The translations under genes and the position numbers were made by a program. This document shows positions 17,431 through 37,105 of a stretch of DNA of 64,000 bases, one piece after another. Below the pieces are notes generated by a model. The model ran no database searches. It was not told where the DNA came from and saw nothing but the letters and a program-made list of their open reading frames with translations. The stretch is taken from positions 1,798,001-1,862,000 of the forward strand of contig NZ_CP079865.1 in NCBI RefSeq assembly GCF_025263565.1, given 5' to 3'. Every line of letters starts with the position of its first letter. Position 1 is the stretch's first letter. Source of the DNA: Mycobacterium sp. SMC-8 (GTDB lineage: Bacteria > Actinomycetota > Actinomycetes > Mycobacteriales > Mycobacteriaceae).

Positions 17431-19266
17431 CTAGAAGGCGGCCTCGTCCAGTTCCATGATCTCGTTGTCGAGGTTCTCGATGACGGACCGGGTGCTGGTG
17501 AGCAACGGCAGGAAGTTCTTCGCGAAGAACGACGCCACCGCGACCTTGCCCTCGTAGAACGCGCGGTCGTCGCCGGTCGCCCCACCGTCGAGCTTCTCGA
17601 TGGCCACCGCGGCCTGCTGCTGCAGCAGCCAGCCGATCACCAGATCGCCGACGCTCATCAGGAAGCGCACAGAGCCCAGGCCCACCTTGTAGATGCTCTT
17701 GGGATCCTCCTGCGAGGCCATCAGGTAGCCGGTCAGCGACGCGGCCATGCCCTGGACGTCCTCCAGCGCGGTGGCCAGCAGCGCGCGCTCGGCCTTCAGC
17801 CGGCCGTTGCCGGTCTCGGCCTTGACGAACTGCTCGATCTGGCCGGCCACGTGGCCCAAGGCCACACCCTTGTCGCGGACGATCTTGCGGAAGAAGAAGT
17901 CCTGCGCCTGGATGGCCGTGGTGCCCTCGTACAGCGAGTCGATCTTGGCGTCACGGATGTACTGCTCGATCGGGTAGTCCTGCAGGAAGCCCGAACCACC
18001 CAGGGTCTGCAGGCTCTCGGTGAGCTTGGCGTACGCCTGCTCGGAGCCCACGCCCTTGACGATCGGCAGCAGCAGGTCGTTGACCTTGACCGCCACGTCC
18101 GGCTCGATGCCGTGCAGCGTCTTGGCGACCTCCGCGTCCTGGTGGGTCGCGGTGAACAGGTACAGCGCGCGCAGGCCCTCGGCGTAAGCCTTCTGGGTCA
18201 TCAGCGAGCGACGGACGTCCGGGTGATGCGTGATGGTCACGCGCGGAGCGGTCTTGTCGGTCATCTGGGTGAGGTCGGCGCCCTGGACGCGCTCCTTGGC
18301 GTACGCCAGCGCATTCAGGTAACCGGTCGACAGCGTCGCGATCGCCTTGGTGCCCACCATCATTCGGGCCTGCTCGATCACGTCGAACATCTGCGCGATG
18401 CCCTCGTGGACCTCACCGACCAGCCAGCCCACGGCCGGGACGCCGTGCTGACCGAGGGAGAGCTCGCACGTCGCGGAGACCTTCAGGCCCATCTTGTGCT
18501 CGACGTTGGTGACGAACACGCCGTTGCGTTCGCCGGGCTCGCCGGTCTCGGGATCGAAGTGGAACTTCGGCACGAAGAACAGCGACAGACCCTTGGTGCC
18601 CGGGCCTGCGCCCTCGGGGCGGGCCAGCACCAGATGCATGATGTTCTCGAACAGGTCATCGGAGTCGGCCGAAGTGATGAAGCGCTTCACGCCGTCGATG
18701 TGCCAGGTGCCGTCGGGCTGCTGGACGGCCTTGGTGCGTCCGGCGCCGACGTCGGAGCCGGCGTCCGGCTCGGTGAGCACCATGGTGGAGCCCCAGCCGC
18801 GGTCGGCGGCGAGCTTGGCCCACTTCTTCTGCTCCTCGGTGCCGAGGTGGTAGAAGATGTCGGCGAATCCGGCGCCCATCGCGTACATGTACACCGCGGG
18901 ATTGGCGCCGAGGATGTGCTCCTGCAAGGCCCAGGACAACGCGCGGGGCATCGGCATGCCGCCGAGCTCCTCGCTGACGCTGATCTTGTCCCAGCCGCCC
19001 TCGACGAGCGCGCGGACGGACTTCTTGAACGACTCCGGAAGGGTCACGGTGTGCGTCTTCGGGTCGAACACCGGCGGGTTGCGGTCGCCGTCCTCGAAGG
19101 ACGCGGCGATCGGACCTTCGGCGAGACGGGCCATCTCGCCCAGCATCTCTACCGCGGTGTCGACATCCAGCTCGGAGTAGCTGCCCTGGCCCAGCGCCTT
19201 GTCGACGCCGAGGACCTCGAACAGGTTGAATACCTGGTCACGAACATTGCTCTTGTAATGGCTCAC
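17431..19266 (-). CDS. fadE5: Acyl-CoA dehydrogenase FadE5
   Basis: At 611 residues it is the same length as Rv0244c. It is an FAD enzyme that forms trans-2-enoyl-CoA in beta-oxidation; the family member FadE5 accepts a wide range of chain lengths. Visible are [20 protein letters not shown] (flavin/substrate contact), the C-terminal [20 protein letters not shown] and the catalytic Glu region [13 protein letters not shown] (about residue 447), plus the extra C-terminal helical domain of the long ACAD class. GTG 19266 follows GAGGAGGAACCC and gives the family N-terminus [17 protein letters not shown]. Its promoter carries two TTAC-n6-GTAA-type operators. Confidence 0.95.
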   Translation of the reverse strand: MSHYKSNVRDQVFNLFEVLGVDKALGQGSYSELDVDTAVEMLGEMARLAEGPIAASFEDGDRNPPVFDPKTHTVTLPESFKKSVRALVEGGWDKISVSEELGGMPMPRALSWALQEHILGANPAVYMYAMGAGFADIFYHLGTEEQKKWAKLAADRGWGSTMVLTEPDAGSDVGAGRTKAVQQPDGTWHIDGVKRFITSADSDDLFENIMHLVLARPEGAGPGTKGLSLFFVPKFHFDPETGEPGERNGVFVTNVEHKMGLKVSATCELSLGQHGVPAVGWLVGEVHEGIAQMFDVIEQARMMVGTKAIATLSTGYLNALAYAKERVQGADLTQMTDKTAPRVTITHHPDVRRSLMTQKAYAEGLRALYLFTATHQDAEVAKTLHGIEPDVAVKVNDLLLPIVKGVGSEQAYAKLTESLQTLGGSGFLQDYPIEQYIRDAKIDSLYEGTTAIQAQDFFFRKIVRDKGVALGHVAGQIEQFVKAETGNGRLKAERALLATALEDVQGMAASLTGYLMASQEDPKSIYKVGLGSVRFLMSVGDLVIGWLLQQQAAVAIEKLDGGATGDDRAFYEGKVAVASFFAKNFLPLLTSTRSVIENLDNEIMELDEAAF

Positions 19267-19318
19267 GGGTTCCTCCTCGTTGAGAACGCCACCTGCGGTT
19301 GGGTACTTGTCGGCAAAG

Positions 19319-19369
19319 TTACCCACCAGTAACTGTGCTCGACTATACCGCCCGGTAACTTCAACGCAA
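19319..19369 (-). promoter_or_regulatory. fadE5 promoter with two palindromic operators
   Basis: On the minus strand, TTGCGT (19369-19364), a 16-base spacer and TATAGT (19347-19342) form a good promoter. A TTAC-n6-GTAT site (19345-19358) overlaps the -10 and spacer. A perfect TTAC-n6-GTAA site (19319-19332, flanked to give AGTTAC/GTAACT) lies just downstream of the likely start of transcription. The two are 26 bases apart on centre. This is a repressor-like layout. Confidence 0.6.
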
Positions 19370-19506
19370 GACGAGTGTGGGCTATTTCGGCCTGTTCACC
19401 AACCAGGCGGTTGGCCGGGCTGGGAATTTCGCCGCGAAACCCGTCGTGAACAGGCGTTTCAGCGGTCTGTGATGATCCTCACGTTTAGCCCGGATAGGGT
19501 GTCACG

Positions 19507-20595
19507 ATGGGCGCGACAACGGCGGTTGCGGTATGGGGAACGGGCAATATGGGGACCACCGCCATCCGGTCGCTGACCCGGTTTCCGGGCCTGCGGCTGG
19601 CCGGGGTGATCACCTCGGCCGAAGCGAAGGCCGGGACGGACGCGGCGACTCTCGCCGGGCTCGGCGCGCCGACGGGCATCGCGGCGACCACCGACGTGGA
19701 CGCGGTGCTCGACGGCTCCGACGCGGTTGCCTACATGGCCTCCGGCGACATCCGGCCCGAGGAGGCCCTCGCCGACATCGAACGGTGTCTGCGTGCCGGC
19801 GCCCACGTCGTCACCCCGTCGCTGTATTCGCTCTACGACCCCCGCTCCGCACCGCCGGAGTGGCTGGAGCGGCTCACCGCGGCCGCGGCCGACGGCGGCG
19901 CCGCCCTGCTGGTCAGCGGCGTCGACCCGGGCTGGGCCAACGACGCGCTCGCGGTCACCGCGGCCGGGCTGTGCACCGGGATCAACACCATCACCTGCCA
20001 GGAGATCTTCGACTACTCGACCTACGACCAGCCCTACGCGGTGCGGGTGTCCTGCGGTTTCGGCGGGTCGATGGACGAGACCCCGATGATGCTGCTGCCG
20101 GGCATCCCGACGATGGTGTGGGGCGGCAACATCCGGCTGATCGGACGCGGGCTGGGCCTGGAGATCGACGAGATCACCGAGGAGGTCGAGCGGCTACCGC
20201 TGGAAGAGCCCGTCCACAACGTCATGGGTCACTTCGAGAAGGGCACCCAGGGGGCGTTCTTTCTCCGCGTGATCGGCTGGGCCGGCGGCAGACAGCGTGT
20301 CGTCGTCGAGCACATCACCCGCATCGATCCGGCGTGCGCGCCGTACTGGCCGCAACCCGATCAGGGAGTGGGTGATCATCGCGTCATCGTCGACGGAGAC
20401 CCGCAACTGACCATCGTGACGCGCGCCGATGTGCCCGGCGGCACCCGCGCCGACGGCGGCAACGCCACCGCGGCCAACCGGCTGCTCGGGGCGATCAGCT
20501 GGCTGTCCGGCCAGAAGCCCGGCGTCTACGACGGTCTGGACGTGCCACTGCACCCGCCGCTGCCGCCGGACGTGGAAGCCACCCGCTGGAGTTAG
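19507..20595 (+). CDS. NAD(P)-dependent dihydrodipicolinate-reductase-like oxidoreductase
   Basis: This 362-residue protein has an N-terminal Rossmann motif VAVWGTGNMGTTAIRSL and the DapB-like segment VVTPSLYSLYDPRSAP, then SGVDPGWANDALAVTAAG. It resembles the family that includes 2,4-diaminopentanoate dehydrogenase and mycobacterial DapB-like proteins, rather than true DapB (which is shorter). The substrate is unknown. Its last four bases overlap the end of the convergent SDR gene. It is divergent from fadE5. Confidence 0.75.
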   Translation: MGATTAVAVWGTGNMGTTAIRSLTRFPGLRLAGVITSAEAKAGTDAATLAGLGAPTGIAATTDVDAVLDGSDAVAYMASGDIRPEEALADIERCLRAGAHVVTPSLYSLYDPRSAPPEWLERLTAAAADGGAALLVSGVDPGWANDALAVTAAGLCTGINTITCQEIFDYSTYDQPYAVRVSCGFGGSMDETPMMLLPGIPTMVWGGNIRLIGRGLGLEIDEITEEVERLPLEEPVHNVMGHFEKGTQGAFFLRVIGWAGGRQRVVVEHITRIDPACAPYWPQPDQGVGDHRVIVDGDPQLTIVTRADVPGGTRADGGNATAANRLLGAISWLSGQKPGVYDGLDVPLHPPLPPDVEATRWS

Positions 20596-21383
20596 CCTCC
20601 CGCCAGTCCCTTGTTCACCAGCCGGGTGAGCCAGGCCGGGGAGAACCGCGCCCCCAGCGCCAGGGCCTTGGCCTGTACACCCACTGGGAAGTGCACCTGC
20701 GCGACGAGCCGGCGAGGCCAGGTGGCCTCGACGGCGGCGACGATGTCGGTCGCGATGTCCTGCGCGGTCAGCCGGATGCCGAGCGACTGGGTGGTGCCGG
20801 TCGTGACGTCCTTGGTCATCGCGGTGTTCACGTACAGCGGCCACATGTCGATCACGCGGATCCCCTGGCGTCCCCATTCGAGGTTGAGCGCCTCGGTGAT
20901 GGCGCGGACGAAGAACTTCGTGGCGCTGTAGTTGGCCAGCTCGGCCTGGCCGTAGATCGCCGACGCCGACGCCAGGTTCACCACGACCGCGTCGCGGGTG
21001 CTCTTCAGATACGGGAACGCGGCGTGCAGTCCGTTGACCACACCCTTGACGTTCACCTCGATCTCACGGTGGTGCACCGGCAGCGGGATCTCCTCGAAAC
21101 GACCGGCGTTGAGCAGGCCCGCGTTGTTGATCAGCACGTCGAGCCGGCCTCCCGCGGCGTCGACGAACTCGGCCAGCCGCTGCGCCACCTCGTCGGCGTC
21201 GGTGACGTCGAGGTGCCCGACCACCGACCTGCCGCCGACGGCGGCGATGTCCGCGGCGAGTAGCCCTACGCCGTCGCCGTCGATGTCGTAGCCGCCGACG
21301 AGGTACCCGCGCTGGGCCAGAAGCAGCGCTGTCGCACGCCCGATCCCGGTCGCCGCTCCGGTGATGAACACTGATTTCGTCAT
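20592..21383 (-). CDS. Short-chain dehydrogenase/reductase
   Basis: This 263-residue classical SDR has VFITGAATGIGRATALLLAQ for cofactor binding, DVTDADEV, LINNAGLLNAG, the catalytic Ser in NLASASAIYG and YSATKFF. ATG 21383 is chosen at the start of the Rossmann strand with GGAGCG about 5 bases upstream; the longer frame adds a non-homologous leader. It sits just after the PKS gene on the same strand (97 bases downstream) and could be transcribed with it, but no link to polyphleate synthesis is known to me. Confidence 0.85.
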   Translation of the reverse strand: MTKSVFITGAATGIGRATALLLAQRGYLVGGYDIDGDGVGLLAADIAAVGGRSVVGHLDVTDADEVAQRLAEFVDAAGGRLDVLINNAGLLNAGRFEEIPLPVHHREIEVNVKGVVNGLHAAFPYLKSTRDAVVVNLASASAIYGQAELANYSATKFFVRAITEALNLEWGRQGIRVIDMWPLYVNTAMTKDVTTGTTQSLGIRLTAQDIATDIVAAVEATWPRRLVAQVHFPVGVQAKALALGARFSPAWLTRLVNKGLAGG

Positions 21384-21479
21384 GCCCGCTCCTTCGGTCA
21401 ATTCAACTGCCAGACAGCGCAATTCAGGGCACAGTGCGAACCCGACCAGGCCAGGTGCGCACCGTGGCGATGCGGTGTC

Positions 21480-32432
<10,953 letters not shown>

Positions 32433-32530
32433 GCCGCTGACCTCCTTGCATCGACGGTGAAATGCGACCCTGCGGACACCTGTCGCGCGTGAAGACCCAC
32501 TTCCCCCGTCGGACACTATGGCACGGACCC

Positions 32531-32579
32531 CCGCACAGTGTGCGGTTGCCGGCAGGGGATATGCCCTAGGCCGGCAACC
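32531..32579. promoter_or_regulatory. Two adjoining palindromes in the pks/papA3 divergent promoter region
   Basis: CCGCACAGTGTGCGG (32531-32545) is a perfect 7-1-7 palindrome. It is joined to a second inverted repeat, GGTTGCCGGC (32544-32553) with GCCGGCAACC (32570-32579), which itself encloses AGGG/CCCT. The first overlaps the region expected for the -35 of a pks promoter with -10 CATAGT (minus strand, 32520-32515). A regulator of the polyphleate cluster probably binds here. Confidence 0.5.
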
Positions 32580-32668
32580 ACGGGCCGGGCCGGAGTATGT
32601 TGATCCGGCAACGGGCCGATTCCTTGATCTTGAGGCGGTCGGGCGGGAAGTATCGGGAGGGTCAAGTC

Positions 32669-34090
32669 TTGCGCATCGGCAAGATCACGGTTGGCGCACT
32701 TGACGAATGGTCGCTCAGCTCAGGGGCTGTCACGTCCTGGCATCCGACGGCCGCGGCGCTGGACAAGGCACGGCAGGCGCCGCGCAGCACCGTGCCGGTC
32801 AGCTACATGCAGGGCCAGCATCTGCGCAATTACTCTGAGCGCACCACCGCCGGGCTGACGTTCTCCCGCCAGATCATCGCCAGCTGCGAGGTGCCCGGCC
32901 AGTGCGACATCGCGGCGATGGACCATGCGGTGAACGACTACCTGCGCCGCCACGACACTTTCCGTAGCTGGTTCGCGCCCGGTGAGGACGGGGGCTTCGT
33001 CCGGCATGCGCTTGAAGACCCGGCCGACATCGAGTTCGTGCCCGTCGATCACGGCACCATGACTGTCGATCAGATCCGCGACCACGTGGTGGCCATTCCG
33101 AGCCCACTGGAATGGGGCTGTTTCACGTTCGGGGTGATTCAGAACGACGGGCATTTCACATTCTTCGCCGCCATGGACCACGTCCACGGGGACGCCACGC
33201 TGATCGGCACCACCATGCTGGAGGCGAACGGCATGTATTCGGCGCTCAGCGGCGGCGGTCAGGCGCTGACACTTCCCGATGCCGGCAGTTTCGACGATTT
33301 CTGCGTCAGGGAGCGCGCACACACCTCGGAATTGACCCTGGATTCGCCCGAGGTGCAGGCCTGGATCGAATTCGCCGAGAACAATAATGGCGGATTCCCC
33401 GAATTCCCGCTTCCGTTGGGCAATCCGCTGGATTCGGTCCGCAGCGACATGACGTCGGAGATGCTGCTGGACGCGGCGCAGACCGAATGCTTCGAAGCCG
33501 CCTGCACCGCCGCAGGAGCGCGGTTCGTCGGCGGCCTGTTCGCAGGCCTGGCCCAGGTGGAGCACGAGCTGACCGGCGCGTTGACGTATTACGGCCTGAC
33601 ACCCCGGGATTCGCGTTCGGCGTCGGACAATTTCATGACTCAGGGCTGGTTCACCGGGCTGATCCCGATCACCATTCCGATCGGCGCGGCGTCGTTCGCC
33701 GAAGCCGCGTGGTCGGCGCAGACCGCATTCGACTCGAATCTGAACATGGCCAAGGTGCCGTATTACCGGGTACTGGAGTTGGCGCAGTGGCTGAAATGGC
33801 CGGAGCCCAATTTTCCGGTGTCGAATTTCCTGCACGGCGGCGCTGCCCCGCTCAACGCCATTCTTGCCGCCGGTGAGATGGGCCTGGCGAACAATATCGG
33901 CATCTATCCGGACGGCCGATTCTCTTATCAGCTGACTGTGTACATCTTCCGCTACGGCGAAGGCACGGCCATGGCGATCATGCATCCTGACAATCCGGTC
34001 GCCAGGAAATCTGTCACCCGTTACCTGCTGGCGATGAAGTCCGTGTGCGCGCTCGTCGCCGACACCGGGCACTGGGGGCGCGTCGCTTAG
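32669..34090 (+). CDS. papA3: Acyltransferase PapA3 (condensation-like)
   Basis: This 473-residue polyketide-associated acyltransferase acylates trehalose during trehalose polyphleate synthesis. The condensation-type motif HxxxD is seen in AAMDHVHGDATLIG (about residue 170); YGLTPRDSRSASDNFMTQGWF and LIPITIPIG are family-specific. The start is TTG 32669, since GGGAGG lies 9-10 bases upstream and the product LRIGKITVGALDEWS then aligns with M. tuberculosis PapA3; the 24 residues readable upstream look non-coding. It is the first gene of the rightward polyphleate operon, divergent from pks, with mmpL10 24 bases downstream. Confidence 0.9.
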   Translation: MRIGKITVGALDEWSLSSGAVTSWHPTAAALDKARQAPRSTVPVSYMQGQHLRNYSERTTAGLTFSRQIIASCEVPGQCDIAAMDHAVNDYLRRHDTFRSWFAPGEDGGFVRHALEDPADIEFVPVDHGTMTVDQIRDHVVAIPSPLEWGCFTFGVIQNDGHFTFFAAMDHVHGDATLIGTTMLEANGMYSALSGGGQALTLPDAGSFDDFCVRERAHTSELTLDSPEVQAWIEFAENNNGGFPEFPLPLGNPLDSVRSDMTSEMLLDAAQTECFEAACTAAGARFVGGLFAGLAQVEHELTGALTYYGLTPRDSRSASDNFMTQGWFTGLIPITIPIGAASFAEAAWSAQTAFDSNLNMAKVPYYRVLELAQWLKWPEPNFPVSNFLHGGAAPLNAILAAGEMGLANNIGIYPDGRFSYQLTVYIFRYGEGTAMAIMHPDNPVARKSVTRYLLAMKSVCALVADTGHWGRVA

Positions 34091-34114
34091 CGTGACAGCG
34101 GGAGTGAGGGCGAT

Positions 34115-37105
34115 ATGCGGCGGCTAGCCGATGTGGTGGTGCGGTGGCCCTGGGCGGTGATCGGGGTCTGGGTCGCGCTGGCCCTTGCGCTGCCGATGTC
34201 GTTCCCGTCGCTGGGCGAGATGGCCGAGCGGCACCCGCTGGTGATCCTGCCCGCCGACGCGCCCTCGAGCGTCACGGCCCGCAAGATGGCCGAGGCGTTC
34301 CAGGAGCCGGGCTCGGACAACCTGCTCGTCGTCGCGTTCATCAACGAGGGCGGCCTGGAGCCTGCCGACGAGGTCACCTACCGCGAGGTGGTCGACGCAC
34401 TGCGCGACGACGTCACCGACGTGGTGTCGGTGCAGGACTTCATCAGCACCCCCCAGCTGCGTCAGTTCCTGACCAGTGAGGACAAGACCACCTGGGTGCT
34501 GCCGGTCAGTCTGGAAGGGGAGCTCGGCACCCCGCGGGCGTTCGACTCCTTCAACCGGGTCGCCGACGTCGTCGAACACCACCTCGGCGACGGGCCCCTG
34601 GAGGTGCATCTGACCGGTCCCGCGGCCACGGTCGCCGACCTCACCGTCGCCGGTGAACAGGACCGACTGCCCATCGAGATCGCGATCGCGGTGCTGGTGC
34701 TGGGTGTGCTGCTGCTGGTGTACCGCAGCGCGGTCACCATGCTGCTGCCGCTGGTGACCATCGGGTCGTCGCTGTTGATCGCCCAGGGCGTGGTGGCCGG
34801 TTACTCGGAGTTGACCGGCTCGGGGGTGTCCAACCAGTCCATCGTGTTCCTGAGCGCGATCATGGCCGGGGCGGGCACCGACTACGCGGTGTTCATGATC
34901 AGCCGCTATCACGACTTCCTGCGGTCGGGCGCCGATTTCGACGACGCGGTGAAGTCGGCGATGGTCTCCATCGGCAAGGTCATCACCGCCTCCGCGGCGA
35001 CCGTGGGCATCACCTTCCTGGTCATGAACTTCGCCCAGATGGGCGTGTTCAAGACGATCGGGGTGGCGGCGGCGATCGGCGTCGGCGTCGCGTATCTGGC
35101 CGGGATGACGCTGCTGCCCGCGATCCTCGTGCTGGCGGGGCCGCGCGGCTGGGTCAAGCCGCGCCGGGAACTCACCACGCAGTGGTGGCGGCGGTCCGGT
35201 ATCCGGATCGTGCGCCGGCCGGTGCCGCATCTGGTCGCCAGCGTCCTGGTGCTCCTGCTGCTGGCGGGCTGTGCGATCTTCGCGCAGTTCAACTACGACG
35301 ACCGCAAAGCGGTCTCGGCGTCGGCGCCGAGCTCGATCGGCTACGCCGCGCTGGAGCGGCACTTCCCGATCAGCCAGTCCATCCCGCAGTACATCCTGGT
35401 GCAGTCGCCGCGCGACCTTCGCAGCCCGCAGGCACTGGCGGATCTGGAGCAGATGGCCTCGCGTATCGCGCAACTGCCGGACATCGGGCTGGTCAGCGGT
35501 GTCACCCGGCCGCTCGGCGAGGTCCCGGCCGAGTTCCGGGCCACCTTCCAGGCCGGCATCGTCGGGGACCGGTTGGCCGCGGGCTCGGCCCAGATCGGCG
35601 AGCGCACCGACGACCTCAACACGCTGGCCGACGGCGCCACCACGCTGGCCGACACCCTCGGGGACGTACGCGCCCAGGTCGACAGGATCGCACCGAGCCT
35701 GCAGACGCTGCTCGACGCGGTCACCAAGGTGCGCGTCGAGTACGGCGGCGAGCGGCTGGTCCGCGACGTCGAGACCGCGGCCAAGCTGGTTCAGAGCGTC
35801 AACGAGCTCGGGCTGTCGATGGGCATCAACGTCGCCGCGGTGCGGGACATGTTCGGCTGGATCGGCCCGGTCCTGATGGCGCTGAACGGCAACGCGGTCT
35901 GCGACGCGAACCCGTCGTGCGTCAACACCCGCATGCAGTTCCAGCGGCTGATGGACGCGCGCGAGGACGGCCGGCTCGAGCGGATCAACACCCTGGCCGG
36001 AGATCTGGAGGGGCTGGACGACCGGCAGTCGCTGAACGCGACGGTCGCGACGCTGAACTCCGCGATGACCAACATCGTCAAAGCCGTCGACGAGCTGGGC
36101 CTGGACTCGCCGAGCGGCGCGCAGACCGGTCTGCGCGATGTCCGGCAGGGCGCCGACCGGCTGGCCAGCGGGAGCCGGCAGGTGGCCGGCGGTGTCGACG
36201 AACTCGTCGAGCAGGTGAAGGTGATGGCCGCCGGCCTGGACCAGGCGTCGACGTTCCTGCTGACGATGCGCAACGACGCGGCGGCCTCGTCGATGGCCGG
36301 GTTCAACATCCCGGCCGAGGTGCTGGGCGCGGTGGAGTTCCAGAAGGCCGCCGAGGCTTTCATCTCCCCGGACGGCCACTCGGTGCGGTACCTGGTGCAG
36401 ACCGAGCTCAACCCGTTCAGCCCCGATGCGATGGATCAGGTCAACGCCATCAGCGACATCGCCCGGGGCGCACAGCCGAACACCACCCTGGCCGACGCGA
36501 CGATCTCGATGGGCGGCTTCCCCGCCGCGTTGCGCGACACCCGCGACTACTACGAACGCGACATCCGGTTCATCATCATCGTCACCCTGATCGTGGTGCT
36601 GTTGACGTTGGCCGTGCTGCTGAGGTCGGTCATCGCCCCGCTGTATCTGGTCGGTTCGGTGGTGGTGTCGTACTTCGCGGCGATCGGCATCGGGGTGCTG
36701 GTGTTCCAGATGCTGCTCGGACAGCAATTGCACTGGAGCGTGCCGCCGTTGGCGTTCGTGGTGCTCGTCGCGGTGGGAGCCGACTACAACATGCTGTTCG
36801 TGTCGCGGCTGCGCGACGAGTCCCCGCACAGCGTGCGCTACGGCGTGATCCGCACCCTGAGTTCCACCGGCGGGGTGATCACCGCGGCGGGGCTGATCTT
36901 CGCCGCGTCCATGGCCGGGCTGCTGTTCGCCAGCATCGGCATCGTCGTCCAGGGCGGTTTCGTGATCGGGGTCGGGATCCTGCTGGACACCTTCGTGGTC
37001 CGCACCATCACGGTGCCGGCCATCGCCGCCCTGGTCGGGCGTGCGAACTGGTGGCCGTCGCGGGTGACCGAGCCCCGAAACGACCGGGTCGGTGCGCATG
37101 GGTGA
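34115..37105 (+). CDS. mmpL10: RND-family lipid transporter MmpL10
   Basis: This 996-residue MmpL protein has an N-terminal helix (VVVRWPWAVIGVWVALALAL), a periplasmic domain, five clustered helices (IEIAIAVLVLGVLLLVY through the NQSIVFLSAIMAGAGTDYAV proton-relay helix with GTDY), a second periplasmic domain with long coiled helices (about 460-730), and a second helix bundle (GADYNMLFVSRL, the paired relay motif). It moves a trehalose-lipid precursor across the plasma membrane for trehalose polyphleate assembly. No mmpS is adjacent. The operon continues into fadD23, whose start overlaps its stop. Confidence 0.92.
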   Translation: MRRLADVVVRWPWAVIGVWVALALALPMSFPSLGEMAERHPLVILPADAPSSVTARKMAEAFQEPGSDNLLVVAFINEGGLEPADEVTYREVVDALRDDVTDVVSVQDFISTPQLRQFLTSEDKTTWVLPVSLEGELGTPRAFDSFNRVADVVEHHLGDGPLEVHLTGPAATVADLTVAGEQDRLPIEIAIAVLVLGVLLLVYRSAVTMLLPLVTIGSSLLIAQGVVAGYSELTGSGVSNQSIVFLSAIMAGAGTDYAVFMISRYHDFLRSGADFDDAVKSAMVSIGKVITASAATVGITFLVMNFAQMGVFKTIGVAAAIGVGVAYLAGMTLLPAILVLAGPRGWVKPRRELTTQWWRRSGIRIVRRPVPHLVASVLVLLLLAGCAIFAQFNYDDRKAVSASAPSSIGYAALERHFPISQSIPQYILVQSPRDLRSPQALADLEQMASRIAQLPDIGLVSGVTRPLGEVPAEFRATFQAGIVGDRLAAGSAQIGERTDDLNTLADGATTLADTLGDVRAQVDRIAPSLQTLLDAVTKVRVEYGGERLVRDVETAAKLVQSVNELGLSMGINVAAVRDMFGWIGPVLMALNGNAVCDANPSCVNTRMQFQRLMDAREDGRLERINTLAGDLEGLDDRQSLNATVATLNSAMTNIVKAVDELGLDSPSGAQTGLRDVRQGADRLASGSRQVAGGVDELVEQVKVMAAGLDQASTFLLTMRNDAAASSMAGFNIPAEVLGAVEFQKAAEAFISPDGHSVRYLVQTELNPFSPDAMDQVNAISDIARGAQPNTTLADATISMGGFPAALRDTRDYYERDIRFIIIVTLIVVLLTLAVLLRSVIAPLYLVGSVVVSYFAAIGIGVLVFQMLLGQQLHWSVPPLAFVVLVAVGADYNMLFVSRLRDESPHSVRYGVIRTLSSTGGVITAAGLIFAASMAGLLFASIGIVVQGGFVIGVGILLDTFVVRTITVPAIAALVGRANWWPSRVTEPRNDRVGAHG

